A stretch of DNA of 64,000 nucleotides from Pseudomonas sp. SORT22 (GCF_018417635.1 NZ_CP071007.1:4464501-4528500); one strand, 5' to 3'; counted from the first letter of the stretch, positions 1 through 9,636 are shown. Notes: generated from the letters alone by a model not told the origin. Translations and numbers: made by a program.

Positions 1-626
1 GCACGCACGCATTCTATACCGAGGCACAAACCTGCCTCGCCGCACTCAACCCACAGTGGGCTGCGCACATCGAGGCGATTGGCCCGTGCCTGCACCAGCC
101 CAAACCCACCCGTGACCCGTATCAGGCACTGGTGCGGGCTATCGCCTACCAGCAACTGCATGCCAAGGCCGGCGATGCGATCCTCGCGCGCTTTCTGGCG
201 CTCTACCCGGGCAGCGCCTTTCCAAGCCCCGAGCAGGTGCTGGCGACCACCCCGGAGCAGTTGCGCGCCTGCGGCTTCTCAGCGAGCAAACTGGCAACCA
301 TCCAGGGCATCGCCCGGGCGCGCTTCGACGGCCTGGTGCCGGACTATCAGCAGGCTCTGATGCTTGAAGACGAGGCACTGATCGAACGCCTGGTGAGCCT
401 GCGTGGCGTGGGCCGCTGGACCGTCGAGATGTTGCTGATCTACACCCTGGAGCGCATGGACATCCTGCCGGCCGACGACTTCGGCGTGCGCGAGGGCTAC
501 CGCCGCTTGCAGGGCCTGCAAGGGCAACCGACACGCCGGCAGATGATCGACCTGGGCAAGCACTGGAGCCCCTACCGGACCGTGGCCGCCTGGTACCTGT
601 GGCGAGTGCCGGCCACTCGAGTTTGA
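1..626 (+). CDS. DNA-3-methyladenine glycosylase II family protein, 5' partial
   Basis: Base-excision repair glycosylase of the HhH-GPD superfamily (AlkA type), expected to remove alkylated purines such as 3-methyladenine. The frame is open from the first bases and has no ATG, GTG or TTG before position 132, so the true start lies upstream of the window. The helix-hairpin-helix is visible as SLRGVGRWTVEML, followed by ILPADDFGVREG, which carries the catalytic Asp region of the family. The gene ends 76 bp before ada in the same orientation, a pairing that fits the adaptive response to alkylation. The family is clear; the exact substrate range cannot be read from sequence. Confidence 0.88.
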   Translation, partial: THAFYTEAQTCLAALNPQWAAHIEAIGPCLHQPKPTRDPYQALVRAIAYQQLHAKAGDAILARFLALYPGSAFPSPEQVLATTPEQLRACGFSASKLATIQGIARARFDGLVPDYQQALMLEDEALIERLVSLRGVGRWTVEMLLIYTLERMDILPADDFGVREGYRRLQGLQGQPTRRQMIDLGKHWSPYRTVAAWYLWRVPATRV

Positions 627-702
627 ACGCAAGACCCGGAGTTTTTCCGCAGCGCCAAAGCCGTAGCCTGAACCCATCGATCAACGCCAGGAGCACCCCG
701 TC

Positions 703-1764
703 ATGAGTACAGGCAAACCACGGATCAGCGAATCCGACCCACGCTGGCAGGCCATTCTGGCCCGCGACCCGGCCGCTGACCAGGCCTTCGTCTATGCCGT
801 GCGCACCACCGGCGTGTACTGCCGGGCGAGCAGTAGCTCGCGCCTGCCGCGCATCGACAACGTCGAATTTTTCGACAGCGCCGAACAGGCTGAAGCCGCC
901 GGGTACCGGCCAAGCAAGCGCCGCGGCGCCGACCAGACCCACGTTGCCGAACAGCACCGGGCCCAGGTCACCCGCGCCTGCGCTTTGATCGAAAACGCCG
1001 ACCCGGCGCCGAGCCTGAACCAGCTGGCCGAGCAATTGAACCTGAGCCCTTTCCACTTTCACCGGGTGTTCAAGGCCGTGACCGGGCTGACGCCCAAGGC
1101 CTATGCCTCGGCCCACCGCGCGCACAAGGTACGCACGCAGTTGCAGCGGGCGGCAACGGTGACCGATGCCCTGTACGAGGCCGGGTTCAATTCCAACAGC
1201 CGCTTCTACGAATCGAGCAACGCGCGCCTGGGCATGACCCCGGGGGCCTATCGCGACGGCGGTGCCAACACTGAAATCCGCTTTGCCATCGGCCAGTGCT
1301 CCTTGGGGGCAATTCTGGTGGCGCAGAGTGAACGGGGGATTTGCGCAATACTGCTCGGTGACGATCCGCAGGCGCTGCTCAATGACCTGCAGGACAAATT
1401 CCCCAAGGCCAACCTGATCGGCGGCGACGCCGGGTTCGAAACCCTGGTGGCCAGGGTCGTGGGCTTTATCGAAGCGCCGGGCATCGGCCTGGACCTGCCG
1501 CTGGACCTGCGCGGCACGGCGTTCCAGGAGCGAGTCTGGCAGGCGCTGCGGGCGATCCCGGCTGGCAGTACAGCCAGTTATGCCGAGATCGCTCAGCGCA
1601 TCGGCTCTCCCAGGGCGGTGCGCGCGGTGGCCCAGGCTTGCGCGGCCAATGCCCTGGCTGTGGCCATCCCGTGTCACCGGGTGGTGCGCAGCGACGGCAA
1701 CCTCTCGGGTTACCGCTGGGGCGTGGAGCGCAAGCGTGAGCTGCTGGCGCGCGAGAGCCAGTGA
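703..1764 (+). CDS. ada: Ada: O6-methylguanine-DNA methyltransferase and AraC-type activator, degenerate N-terminal zinc site
   Basis: Bifunctional suicide methyltransferase and transcription activator, 353 aa, normal full length. The N-terminal Ada domain spans roughly residues 10-80, an AraC helix-turn-helix lies near 100-180 (LNLSPFHFHRVFKAVTGLTP), and a C-terminal AGT domain holds the acceptor Cys324 in IPCHRVV. The methylphosphotriester acceptor Cys is present as Cys40 (GVYCRAS). However, the other three zinc ligands of the E. coli protein (Cys42, Cys69, Cys72) align with Ser44 and with the Ser and Arg of RPSKRRG. The classic Zn(Cys)4 methyl switch therefore looks lost, while O6-meG repair should remain. 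The upstream glycosylase gene probably shares its regulation. Confidence 0.93.
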   Translation: MSTGKPRISESDPRWQAILARDPAADQAFVYAVRTTGVYCRASSSSRLPRIDNVEFFDSAEQAEAAGYRPSKRRGADQTHVAEQHRAQVTRACALIENADPAPSLNQLAEQLNLSPFHFHRVFKAVTGLTPKAYASAHRAHKVRTQLQRAATVTDALYEAGFNSNSRFYESSNARLGMTPGAYRDGGANTEIRFAIGQCSLGAILVAQSERGICAILLGDDPQALLNDLQDKFPKANLIGGDAGFETLVARVVGFIEAPGIGLDLPLDLRGTAFQERVWQALRAIPAGSTASYAEIAQRIGSPRAVRAVAQACAANALAVAIPCHRVVRSDGNLSGYRWGVERKRELLARESQ

Positions 1765-1770
1765 GGCGGG

Positions 1771-2400
1771 TTACTGGAAGTTGACGTCGAAAGCCTGGTA
1801 AAAGGCGTTGCCGGTGTCAGCGACCAGCCACAGCAGCACGATTACGTGATGGCCTTTTTTGTTGGCCGGTAGCTTGACCTCGTGCTCGACCTTGGCCACG
1901 AGTTTGTCCGTATGGGCCCAGCGCGGCACATAGGGATAAATGTCATCGGCAAAGGGCGTGGTTTCAAGTTGCGCGCGGGTGATGCGTTTACTCTCGTCCC
2001 AGCTATCCTTGGTAATAAACCAGCGATAACCGCGGGTGAGGTGTGGCGCCGTGTAAGTCCACTCGACCTTGAAGTTTTGCCCTGGTGTCACGTTCAGCAA
2101 TGGCCATTTAAATTCATGGCCGAGCTTGGCGCTCATTTCGGCATTGGTAAAGTTGACACAATCGCGCTTATCCTGCCGACCGCCACTGAGGATATAGCCG
2201 TCTGCCGGGGGTACTGTACTTTGTACATCGTCTTGATAAGGCGCAGGTACGGGGCCGGCGACCGTGTCTGGAAAATTCTTGCCGCCTTCCATTTCATTGA
2301 CTTCGGACACCCCCAACAACTTCAGCTCAATCGCCGTGGAACCGCGACTGGCAGGGGTAATCACTCGACCGTGACGCAGAATCTTTTCAGGGCTGTTCAT
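1771..2400 (-). CDS. AA10-type lytic polysaccharide monooxygenase without signal peptide
   Basis: Copper-dependent LPMO or chitin-binding domain of 209 aa, homologous to Serratia CBP21. The copper histidine brace can be aligned: His10 in RHGRVITPASRG and the second His in TAPHLTRGYRWFITK, with the axial Phe in NAFYQAFDVNF. The start chosen is the ATG at 2400, preceded by GGAG with 8 nt spacing; an in-frame GTG at 2409 is the alternative. Neither start gives a signal peptide, so His10 is not an N-terminal residue after ordinary Sec cleavage. Normal AA10 enzymes need His at position 1 to bind copper. It is convergent with ada, with 6 bp between stops. Function could be LPMO after unusual processing, or only polysaccharide binding. 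Confidence 0.85.
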   Translation of the reverse strand: MNSPEKILRHGRVITPASRGSTAIELKLLGVSEVNEMEGGKNFPDTVAGPVPAPYQDDVQSTVPPADGYILSGGRQDKRDCVNFTNAEMSAKLGHEFKWPLLNVTPGQNFKVEWTYTAPHLTRGYRWFITKDSWDESKRITRAQLETTPFADDIYPYVPRWAHTDKLVAKVEHEVKLPANKKGHHVIVLLWLVADTGNAFYQAFDVNFQ

Positions 2401-2499
2401 TGCAATCACTCCATGTGAGATAAGAAAACCTGTCCACCCTGGACCCGTTTGACCCTAGCTCAAGCCCTGCAATGCGCAACCCAGAGGCGCCGAACGGTA

Positions 2500-2757
2500 T
2501 CAGCCGTTGCTGCAGCCGTCGCCCATGGCGCGGTATTCGATGATGTGGCGCTGACCTTGGTGGTCTTCGTAGGTCATGGTTGCCGGTACCACTTCACAGA
2601 CATTGGGAATGGTCGACAGGCTGATGACCTTGGCGATATCCAGGTTGGTGCTGTAGTCGTACTGCTCGACAACCGGTTGCGCCGCGGCGGTATTGATTTC
2701 ATCCGCCAGGGCGAACGAAGAAACAGCAACCAGGGCAACTGCAATTAAACGTTTCAT
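2500..2757 (-). CDS. DUF2790 domain secreted protein
   Basis: Small exported protein of 85 aa with an N-terminal signal peptide (MKRLIAVALVAVSSFALA, probable cleavage before DEIN). The mature part carries the DUF2790 pattern with two cysteines (NVCEVVP and GDGCSNG) and a YEDHQGQRHIIEYRAMG segment. DUF2790 proteins are a Pseudomonas-specific family; some are known to be metal- or stress-induced, but no biochemical role is established. The ATG at 2757 is preferred over an upstream in-frame start at 2778 because it opens directly into the signal peptide. Confidence 0.8.
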   Translation of the reverse strand: MKRLIAVALVAVSSFALADEINTAAAQPVVEQYDYSTNLDIAKVISLSTIPNVCEVVPATMTYEDHQGQRHIIEYRAMGDGCSNG

Positions 2758-3042
2758 GATAATAGGCCTGCAAAGCAATCAAACTAATCGATTGACTTCA
2801 TTTGCCAATAAGGGCGCGGAGAAGTTGTTATATCAAGCGATGGGACATAACACGAAGACCCGACCCCACTACAACTTATTCTGTGGGATGTGGTTAGTTT
2901 ACAAGGTACTTCAGGCCGTTAAATCACGAAGCCGGACAATCACTGTTACCACTTGTGCAACAATAACCCCGAGGCACGCCCCTCGACATTGATTGACTTG
3001 CGGTGTAAAAGCCCGGGGTAGAGCCATTGCCAGATCAAACCT
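2758..3042. other. 285-bp intergenic region between divergent genes
   Basis: This AT-richer gap must hold the promoter of the DUF2790 gene (leftward) and of the GNAT gene (rightward). No convincing RNA gene, repeat or clear operator was recognised in it, and no open frame in it has both a ribosome binding site and protein-like composition. Confidence 0.4.
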
Positions 3043-3495
3043 GTGACCCGTTTACGCTACTGCCCATTGCTTGCGCCCGAGCGGCCCTTGCTGAATAAAT
3101 TCTATCGAAACCACGGCTCGCCCATGCGCGCAGCGGCCCAGGGTCGACTTTGGGTGGCCCGAGCCGAGGAAATCGTCGCCGCCTTGTGCCTGAGTGAAGT
3201 GCCCGGCGGCCATTGGCTGACCGGCTTGTTCGTTGCCCCCGCCTGGCGCGGCCAACAGCTCGCCGGGCGCTTGATCGACGCGGCGCTGGCTGAGTTGCAA
3301 GGCAATATCTGGCTGTTCTGTCACCCGGACCTGGCAAGCTTCTACGCCCACCAGGCCTTCACCAGCACCGACGCCCTGCCTGCGCCACTGGCCGAGCGCC
3401 TGCAGCGCTACCAGCAAAGCAAGCCGCTGCTGGCGATGGTGCGGGTTCAGTCGTCGCTGGCCGGGTCCAGCCCGGGGAACAGCACCTCGGTATAG
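3043..3495 (+). CDS. GNAT-family N-acetyltransferase
   Basis: Predicted acetyl-CoA-dependent N-acetyltransferase, 150 aa, GTG start. The acetyl-CoA pyrophosphate-binding motif A is seen as [21 protein letters not shown] (V-x-x-x-x-R-G-x-x-x-G-x-L pattern), followed by a C-terminal strand and helix, [16 protein letters not shown]. Substrate unknown. The last 49 bp overlap the convergent peptide deformylase gene, an arrangement common for this pair in pseudomonads. The GTG at 3043 has only a weak Shine-Dalgarno sequence, so a slightly different start is possible. Confidence 0.8.
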   Translation: MTRLRYCPLLAPERPLLNKFYRNHGSPMRAAAQGRLWVARAEEIVAALCLSEVPGGHWLTGLFVAPAWRGQQLAGRLIDAALAELQGNIWLFCHPDLASFYAHQAFTSTDALPAPLAERLQRYQQSKPLLAMVRVQSSLAGSSPGNSTSV

Positions 3496-3986
3496 CCGAA
3501 GCGGCTGAAGTCGTGAATGCGCGAGGGGTACAGGCGGCCGATCAGGTGATCGCACTCATGCTGCACCACCCGCGCATGAAAGCCTTCGGCGTTGCGCACG
3601 ATGGGCTGGCCCTGGGGGTCGACGCCTTCGTAGCGAATCCGCTGGTAGCGTGGCACCACGCCACGCAGGCCCGGCACCGACAGGCAGCCTTCCCAGCCAT
3701 CTTCGACCTCGGTGCCCAAGGGCGTGATCAGCGGGTTGAGCAAAATGGTTCGCGGCACCGCCTCGGCATCCGGGTAGCGCTCGCTGCGCTCGAAGCCGAA
3801 GATCACCAGTTGCAGGTCGATGCCGATCTGCGGCGCGGCCAGGCCAACGCCGCCGACATGCTCCATGGTTTCGAACATGTCGGCGATCAGCCGCTCAAGC
3901 TCGGCGCTGCCGATCATGTGCGCCGGCACCGGCGGGGCGATGCGCAACAAGCGCTCATCGCCCATTTTCAGGATGTCATGAATCAT
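3447..3986 (-). CDS. def: Peptide deformylase
   Basis: Removes the N-formyl group from nascent proteins; 179 aa, with all three family motifs: [10 protein letters not shown] (motif 1), EGCLSVPG (motif 2, Cys metal ligand) and HECDHL (motif 3, two His ligands and catalytic Glu). The length and the extended C-terminus match the second deformylase found in Pseudomonas besides the fmt-linked copy, so this is likely a paralogue and not the only enzyme. Its start overlaps the end of the upstream membrane protein gene by 11 bp, indicating co-transcription with it. Confidence 0.95.
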   Translation of the reverse strand: MIHDILKMGDERLLRIAPPVPAHMIGSAELERLIADMFETMEHVGGVGLAAPQIGIDLQLVIFGFERSERYPDAEAVPRTILLNPLITPLGTEVEDGWEGCLSVPGLRGVVPRYQRIRYEGVDPQGQPIVRNAEGFHARVVQHECDHLIGRLYPSRIHDFSRFGYTEVLFPGLDPASDD

Positions 3987-4962
3987 GCTGGCTTCGACTC
4001 AAGGGTTCGCTGGCAGGCGTGGTTTCATGATCGAGGGAATGATCGCGACCCAGCCCGGATACATGCTTTTTATCATGCTCAGGGGCCACGCCATCAAAGT
4101 CTTTTTCGCCAGGGTCCTTGCCTTCCTCGGACATATGCTCGATCACCGCGTTCATCTCAGCGCCCAGCAGCAGTACGGCAGCAGAAATATAGAAGTACAA
4201 CAGCAGGACAATGATCGCACCGATACTGCCGTACATGGCGTTGTAGTCGGCGAAGGTCTTGACGTAATAACCAAAGCCCAACGAGGCGATGATCCACACC
4301 ACCACCGCCAGCACCGAACCCGGGGTAATGAAGCGAAACTTCTGCTTCACATCGGGCATCACGTAATAGATCAGCGCCACCGCGACCATCATCAGAATGA
4401 TGATCGCCGGCCAGCGCAGCACCGTCCACAAGGTGACGATGAACTCCTGCATGCCGATCTGCGCGGCAATCCATTCCATCACCTGCGGCCCCAGCACCAT
4501 CAGCGCGGCGGCCGCCAGAAGCATGCCGGCGATACCGACGGTGTAGATCACCGACAGCGGAATGCGCTTCCACACCGGGCGCCCTTCGACCACATCATAT
4601 GCGGCGTTCATGGCGCTCATCATCAGCCGCACGCCGGCTGAAGCGGTCCACAGGGCAATGACGATACCCACCGAGAGCAAGCCGCCCTTGGACTGCTGCA
4701 ATTGGTCGATCACCGGGTTGACCTGCTCCAGCGCCTGGGGCGGCAACACCAGTTCCGACTGCAGGCGCAGCCAGGAGAAGAAGTCGGGCAAATGCAGGAA
4801 ACCGATCAGGGCGATCAAAAACAGCAGGAAGGGGAACAGCGAGAACAGCATCTGGTAGGCCAGCGCCGAGGCATAGGTGGACATCTCGTCATCAAGAAAT
4901 TCCTTGACCGTGCGCACCAGCACACGGTGCAACGGCAAGCCGCGCAGGTCGGGAAAAATCAT
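3976..4962 (-). CDS. YihY/virulence factor BrkB family inner membrane protein
   Basis: Integral membrane protein of 328 aa with about six hydrophobic segments and the family signature near residue 35 ([21 protein letters not shown]). The C-terminal 45 residues are polar and charged, likely cytoplasmic. YihY proteins have been proposed to act in envelope lipid transport, and older annotation as ribonuclease BN is wrong. The start at 4962 has a strong AAAGGAGA site; a longer reading from 5010 would add 16 residues that are not family-like. Probably forms an operon with def downstream. Confidence 0.88.
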   Translation of the reverse strand: MIFPDLRGLPLHRVLVRTVKEFLDDEMSTYASALAYQMLFSLFPFLLFLIALIGFLHLPDFFSWLRLQSELVLPPQALEQVNPVIDQLQQSKGGLLSVGIVIALWTASAGVRLMMSAMNAAYDVVEGRPVWKRIPLSVIYTVGIAGMLLAAAALMVLGPQVMEWIAAQIGMQEFIVTLWTVLRWPAIIILMMVAVALIYYVMPDVKQKFRFITPGSVLAVVVWIIASLGFGYYVKTFADYNAMYGSIGAIIVLLLYFYISAAVLLLGAEMNAVIEHMSEEGKDPGEKDFDGVAPEHDKKHVSGLGRDHSLDHETTPASEPLSRSQHDS

Positions 4963-5128
4963 AGCGTCTCCTTTCGCCGCTCGAGGTTCATGGGCGGGCT
5001 CCTCACACACTCATCTGACAGGTACGTCCTGAAGTCTAATCGACGATCGCCTCAAAGTTGCGATTGATTGCTGCAGATAGCACAACGGCCACCCGAGGAT
5101 GGCCGTCGTCCCGCCCTGCTCACAGGGT

Positions 5129-5308
5129 TCAAGGCTTCTTCACGGCATCCTTGACCTTGCCGACCACTTGCTGGGCTTCGCCTTTGCGCTCCTGCAGTTC
5201 GCCTTCGGCGCGCAGACGATCATTGTCGGTCACTTTGCCGACACCTTGCTTGATGTTACCAACAGCCTCATTGGCCATGCCTTTGACTTTATCTTTAGTG
5301 CCACTCAT
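5129..5308 (-). CDS. CsbD family stress protein
   Basis: Small hydrophilic protein of 59 aa that starts [20 protein letters not shown] and ends in KVKDAVKKP, with the repeating K-G-x-A/N-x-x-x-x-G pattern of the CsbD family. These proteins are abundant, partly disordered general-stress proteins in many bacteria, with no known catalytic activity. The start has a good Shine-Dalgarno sequence (CAGGAGAACTCCC upstream of ATG). It stands alone between the YihY gene and an unrelated hypothetical gene on the other strand. Confidence 0.9.
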   Translation of the reverse strand: MSGTKDKVKGMANEAVGNIKQGVGKVTDNDRLRAEGELQERKGEAQQVVGKVKDAVKKP

Positions 5309-5514
5309 GGGAGTTCTCCTGAAGGGGAAATAACACGCTGTCAGAGTCGACAGTCTGTGGACCCGTGGCCGCTTGCGAGAGTTTCAATTATTTTCGGCGG
5401 CCGCCTGTCGAGCGCACAGGGGCAATAGAGAGGCCAGCGAGCAACGTCGCTTTATGTTTCATCGCGTTGCCAGCACAATAAGCGACCTTTCAAGCGTCAC
5501 CCGTAGGAACCTGC

Positions 5515-5895
5515 ATGAAACTCGACAAACCCACCGCCATCGCCCGCCGCAACCAGGAACTGGAACGCCCCGTGCTCAACAGCGACAACACCCTGTTTGC
5601 CGTGCTCGACACCAAGCGCAGCCTGTGGTGGTTCGATGTGCCGGTGAAACTGCTGCGCAAGGGCCAGCCCGACTGGGTCAACCTGCTGCTGCACACCCCC
5701 GAAACCGACGAGCTGCAGCATTTGAAGGTGCCGGTGAACTACCTGCAGGCCCATCAGGAAAAAATGGAAGTGCGCCACCCAGGCAAGCGTCGCTCGACCA
5801 TCAGCCTGGCGCTGAGCGCCGATCGCGACTCGCTGCTCAAAGACCTGCGCCCAGGCGGTGAGAACCTGAGCTTTGCAGGCTTCAAGCAGGTCTGA
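5515..5895 (+). CDS. Conserved hypothetical protein, 126 aa
   Basis: Soluble protein of 126 aa starting MKLDKPTAIARRNQELERP, with a Trp-rich stretch (SLWWFDVPVKLL) and a charged middle. No signal peptide, membrane segment or known catalytic motif was seen. It ends exactly where the convergent S1-domain gene ends (stops at 5895 and 5896). Composition and codon use match its neighbours, so it is likely a real lineage-specific gene; the function is unknown. Confidence 0.7.
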   Translation: MKLDKPTAIARRNQELERPVLNSDNTLFAVLDTKRSLWWFDVPVKLLRKGQPDWVNLLLHTPETDELQHLKVPVNYLQAHQEKMEVRHPGKRRSTISLALSADRDSLLKDLRPGGENLSFAGFKQV

Positions 5896-6732
5896 TCAAG
5901 CCAGTTCGATGCGGTCGGCGTGGATGACGATGCGGCCATCCTTGTACAAGGCACCGATGGCCTTCTTGAAGTTGCCCTTGCTGACCCCGAACAGATCGCT
6001 GATCAACTGCGGGTCGCTCTTGTCGCTGACCGGCAGCACGCCATTGGCGTCCTTGAGCTTGGCGAGGATCTTGTCGTGCAGGCTGTTGGCCAGGTCCTGG
6101 CCGATGGGCTGCAGGCTCAGGGCAATCTTGCCGTCGCTGCGCAGCTCTTTGATATAGCCCTTCTCCTGCTTGCCCGAACGCAGGAACTTGAACACCTCGT
6201 TCTTGTGAATCAGGCCCCAGTGCTTGTTGTTGATGATCGCCTTGAAGCCCATCGGGGTTTCTTCGACCACCAGCAAATCAACCTCCTGGCCGACCTTATA
6301 GTTGGCCGGCACCTTGTCCAGGTAGCGGTCCAGGCGCGCGGTTGCAGTGATGCGGCGGGTGCGCTTGTCGAGGTAGGCATGCACCACGCAGTACTCGCCG
6401 GCCTTCATCTGGCGCTTTTCTTCGGAGTACGGCATCAGCAGGTCTTTGGGCAGGCCCCAATCGAGGAAGATGCCGATGCTGTTGATTTCCTTGACCTTGA
6501 GGCTGGCGAAGTCGCCGACCTGCAACTTGGTCTTTTCCGTGGTGGCGATCAGTTTGTCTTCGCTGTCGAGGTAGATGAAGACGTTCAGCCAGTCCTCGAC
6601 CTCGGTGGGCGTGTCCTTGGGGATGTAACGGTTAGGCAGCAGGATTTCGCCGTCCGCCCCGCCGTCCAGGTACAGACCGAAGTCTGTGTGCTTGACCACT
6701 TGCAAAGTGTTGTAACGCCCAACTAAAGCCAT
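5896..6732 (-). CDS. CvfB-like S1 RNA-binding protein
   Basis: Protein of 278 aa built of tandem S1-like OB folds (residues about 1-60, 65-130 and 140-210) and a C-terminal winged-helix segment (DLFGVSKGNFKKAIGALYK), matching the CvfB/YitL family. CvfB binds RNA and influences virulence factor expression in Staphylococcus; in pseudomonads the role is not defined. The start chosen is the ATG at 6732, where the conserved N-terminus MALVGRYNTLQVVK begins and a GAGG sequence lies upstream; the longer reading frame adds non-conserved residues. Confidence 0.88.
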   Translation of the reverse strand: MALVGRYNTLQVVKHTDFGLYLDGGADGEILLPNRYIPKDTPTEVEDWLNVFIYLDSEDKLIATTEKTKLQVGDFASLKVKEINSIGIFLDWGLPKDLLMPYSEEKRQMKAGEYCVVHAYLDKRTRRITATARLDRYLDKVPANYKVGQEVDLLVVEETPMGFKAIINNKHWGLIHKNEVFKFLRSGKQEKGYIKELRSDGKIALSLQPIGQDLANSLHDKILAKLKDANGVLPVSDKSDPQLISDLFGVSKGNFKKAIGALYKDGRIVIHADRIELA

Positions 6733-6877
6733 TTCCGGAAATCCTCGTTGCGAGCGGGGCATTCTACACCTCACGCGGCGATTGCGCCCGGTCGCCGATG
6801 ACGGCCTGTCAGCAAAATGAACCGCACAGGCCAGCCCTGTTCTATAAAGACAAGCAAGCCTTCGCAAGGATTCGCTC

Positions 6878-7747
6878 ATGTACGCCTGCCTGTCCAAGTA
6901 CCTGCGCACCGTTCTGTTGCTGGTGATATCGGCCTTGCTGGTGGTCGCCTGCAACCGTATCGACCTGGCCTACCGCAACCTCGACATGCTGGTGCCCTGG
7001 TCGCTCAACGACTACCTGAGCATGAATCGCCAGCAAAAAACCTGGCTCAATGAACGGCTCAAACAGCAACTGGCCTGGCATTGCCGCACGCAACTGCCCG
7101 GCTACCTGACCTGGATCGACGAAATTCAGGCGATGGTCGCCCGCAATGCGATAACCGACCAGCAGTTGCAGGTACGCACTGAAGAAGCCCGGCAGGCGAT
7201 TGCCAAGGTCGCCGACCAGATCACTCCGTCGGCCGCCGAACTGTTGCGCAGCATGGATGACGAGCAAGTGCGGGAAATGCGCGAAGCCTTTGCCGACGAC
7301 ATTCGCGAACGCCAGGCCAAATACGTCAATACCCCACTGGCGCGGCAGATCGAACGCCGTGCCGAGCGTATGGAAAAACGCTTGAGCACCTGGCTGGGCG
7401 AGCTCAGCCCGCAGCAAAAACTTCGAGTCATGACCTGGTCCCAGGGCCTGGGCGAGCAGAACCGCCAGTGGATCGCCAACCGCGCCCATTGGCAGGCACA
7501 GTTCAGCGCAGCCATGGACCAGCGCCACAGCGACAGCTTCGAGCCACGCCTGGAGATCCTCCTGAAAAAGCGCGAAAGCCTGTGGACCCCGGAGTACCGG
7601 ATCGCCTTCCAGCGCACCGAGCAGGAGGCGCGGCGCTTGTTGGTGGATGTGATGGCGCAGAGCAGCGAACAACAGCGCCAGCACCTGGAGCAGAAGCTTG
7701 CGCAGGTGCGCCAGAGTTTCAGTGAGTTGAAGTGCTTGAAGGGGTAG
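6878..7747 (+). CDS. DUF6279 family lipoprotein
   Basis: Exported lipoprotein of 289 aa. An N-terminal hydrophobic stretch ends in a lipobox (LVVAC, Cys25) for lipid attachment, and the rest is mostly alpha-helical and rich in Arg, Gln and Glu, for example RQIERRAERMEKRLSTWLGEL. This is the pattern of DUF6279 proteins of gammaproteobacteria, which have no assigned function. It lies alone between the S1 gene (divergent) and a REP cluster with no clear intrinsic terminator; the REP hairpins may end the transcript. Confidence 0.8.
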   Translation: MYACLSKYLRTVLLLVISALLVVACNRIDLAYRNLDMLVPWSLNDYLSMNRQQKTWLNERLKQQLAWHCRTQLPGYLTWIDEIQAMVARNAITDQQLQVRTEEARQAIAKVADQITPSAAELLRSMDDEQVREMREAFADDIRERQAKYVNTPLARQIERRAERMEKRLSTWLGELSPQQKLRVMTWSQGLGEQNRQWIANRAHWQAQFSAAMDQRHSDSFEPRLEILLKKRESLWTPEYRIAFQRTEQEARRLLVDVMAQSSEQQRQHLEQKLAQVRQSFSELKCLKG

Positions 7748-7762
7748 CGGCCGCATTCAACG

Positions 7763-7909
7763 GTAGGAGCGGGCTTGACCCGCGATGAGGCCAGTACAGC
7801 CAGCAAACCAGGAGTTGCCTGGCATACGACCGCTACGCGCTCGATCGCGGGGCAAGCCCGCTCCCACAGATTCACCCTCATTCCTGTGGGAGCGGGCTTG
7901 ACCCGCGAT
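7763..7909. repeat. Cluster of three REP elements
   Basis: Three copies of the pseudomonad REP sequence: 7763-7786 (forward), 7844-7867 (inverted) and 7886-7909 (forward). Each has the core GGAGCGGGCTTG(A/C)CCCGCGAT or its complement and can fold into a hairpin. They fill the gap between two convergent genes, so they may serve as transcription terminators or 3' stabilisers. This is a typical site for REP or BIME accumulation. Confidence 0.9.
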
Positions 7910-7914
7910 GTTGT

Positions 7915-9636
7915 TCAGCCCTCCCGGCACTTGCGCCGGTACGGGAACACATCGATCACTTTGCCGCCGCGGATCGCCGCCTGCAGGCTCTTCCAGTAGT
8001 CGGCGTCGTACAACTCGCCGTGCAGCTGGTTGAACAACCGGCGCTGGCCGCTATCGGCGAACAGAAACGGTGGAAACTCCTCGGGGAACACGTCCAGCGG
8101 GCCGATCGAGTACCAGGGCTCTGAGGCCATTTCATCCTCCGGCGTGCGCGGCGGCGGGATATAGCGGAAGTTGACCTCGGTCAGAAAGCAGATTTCGTCG
8201 TAGTCGTAGAACACCACCCGCCCGTGCCGGGTAACGCCAAAGTTCTTCAGCAGCATGTCACCGGGGAAGATGTTCGCCGCCGCCAGTTGCTTGATGGCCA
8301 GGCCGTAGTCTTCCAGGGCCTCGCGTACCTGGGCGTCGTTGGCGTTTTCCAGGTAGAGGTTGAGCGGGGTCATGCGCCGCTCGGTCCAGCAGTGGCGGAT
8401 CAGCACGGTGTCGCCGTGCACTTCGACGGTGGACGGCGCCACTTCCAGCAGTTCGGCCAGGCACTCGGGCTCGAACTTGCTCAAGGGGAAACGAAAATCG
8501 GAGAACTCCTGGGTATCGGCCATGCGCCCGACGCGGTCGACGCTTTTTACCAGCCGGTACTTTTCGATCACCGTGGCGCGGTCGACGTTCTTCGACGGCG
8601 AGAAGCGGTCCTTGATGATCTTGAATACGGTGTTGAAGCCCGGCAGGGTAAACACGCTCATGACCATGCCACGCACGCCCGGGGCCATGATGAAGCGGTC
8701 ATCGGTGCCGGCCAGGTGGTTGATCAGCGCCCGGTAGAACTCCGACTTGCCGTGCTTGTAAAAGCCGATCGAGGTGTACAGCTCGGCGATGTGCTTGCCC
8801 GGCAGGATGCGCTTGAGAAAGCCGACGAACTCGGCCGGCACCGGTACATCGACCATGAAGTAGGAGCGGGTGAAGGAGAAGATGATCGACACCTCGGCTT
8901 CGTCGGTGATCAGCGCGTCGACCTCGATGCCGTGGCCCTCGCGGTGCAGCAGCGGGATCACCAGCGGCCATTGCTCGTCCTGGGTGTACAGGCGCCCGAC
9001 CAGGTAGGCGCCCTTGTTGCGGTACAACACCGAGGAAAACAGCTCGACGGCCAGGGCCGGGTCTTTGCAGACCCAGTCCGGCAGGTTCTCGCGCAGTTGC
9101 CCCTCGAGGCGTGCCAAGTCGCCGGCAAGGTCCGCATACGGCACATCGAAGCGGTAGTCGGCAAACACCTGCGCCAGCAATGCGCTCAAGCCGCTTTGTG
9201 GCCGATAGGTGCGGGTTTGCGCTGCCCGCTCGTGGCTGCGCAGCGAGGGCCGGGTGGTGTGGATGAACATGCAGCCATCGCTGATCAGGTCATGGCTGAA
9301 CAGGCTGCAGAAGATCGAGTTGTACCAGGTCTCGGACAGTTCATCGTCCAGGCGCGGGTCGATCAGGCCTATATAAGCACTTTTGACCAGCGGCCACAGC
9401 GCGACGTCGAGCAGCACCTCGCCCTCGAAGCCCTGGCGCAGCCAGCCGCTGACCTCGCTGACTTTTTCCTCATACAGATTGATGCGCGCCGCCGAGGCGC
9501 TCTGGGTCTGTTGCCACTGGGCCTGCTCGAATCGCTCGCGGGCGCCGTCGGTGATCTGGCGGAAATGCTCGCGGTAATCGTCGAAGCCATCGAGGATCAT
9601 CCGGGCGATATCGGCGGCCGGCCATTGCTGGGGCAT
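7915..9636 (-). CDS. aceK: Isocitrate dehydrogenase kinase/phosphatase
   Basis: Bifunctional enzyme that phosphorylates and dephosphorylates isocitrate dehydrogenase, switching carbon between the TCA cycle and the glyoxylate shunt. At 573 aa it has the normal length. The C-terminal kinase lobe carries the expected elements ([33 protein letters not shown] and the metal-binding [11 protein letters not shown]). It starts at the ATG at 9636, with the N-terminus [18 protein letters not shown] typical of the pseudomonad protein. As in other pseudomonads it is not linked to aceA or aceB. Confidence 0.97.
   Translation of the reverse strand: MPQQWPAADIARMILDGFDDYREHFRQITDGARERFEQAQWQQTQSASAARINLYEEKVSEVSGWLRQGFEGEVLLDVALWPLVKSAYIGLIDPRLDDELSETWYNSIFCSLFSHDLISDGCMFIHTTRPSLRSHERAAQTRTYRPQSGLSALLAQVFADYRFDVPYADLAGDLARLEGQLRENLPDWVCKDPALAVELFSSVLYRNKGAYLVGRLYTQDEQWPLVIPLLHREGHGIEVDALITDEAEVSIIFSFTRSYFMVDVPVPAEFVGFLKRILPGKHIAELYTSIGFYKHGKSEFYRALINHLAGTDDRFIMAPGVRGMVMSVFTLPGFNTVFKIIKDRFSPSKNVDRATVIEKYRLVKSVDRVGRMADTQEFSDFRFPLSKFEPECLAELLEVAPSTVEVHGDTVLIRHCWTERRMTPLNLYLENANDAQVREALEDYGLAIKQLAAANIFPGDMLLKNFGVTRHGRVVFYDYDEICFLTEVNFRYIPPPRTPEDEMASEPWYSIGPLDVFPEEFPPFLFADSGQRRLFNQLHGELYDADYWKSLQAAIRGGKVIDVFPYRRKCREG

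Noticed and set aside
139..1677. A 512-codon minus-strand open frame opposite the glycosylase and ada
   Set aside because: Arg- and Ser-rich, no family resemblance, and it covers two clear genes on the other strand.
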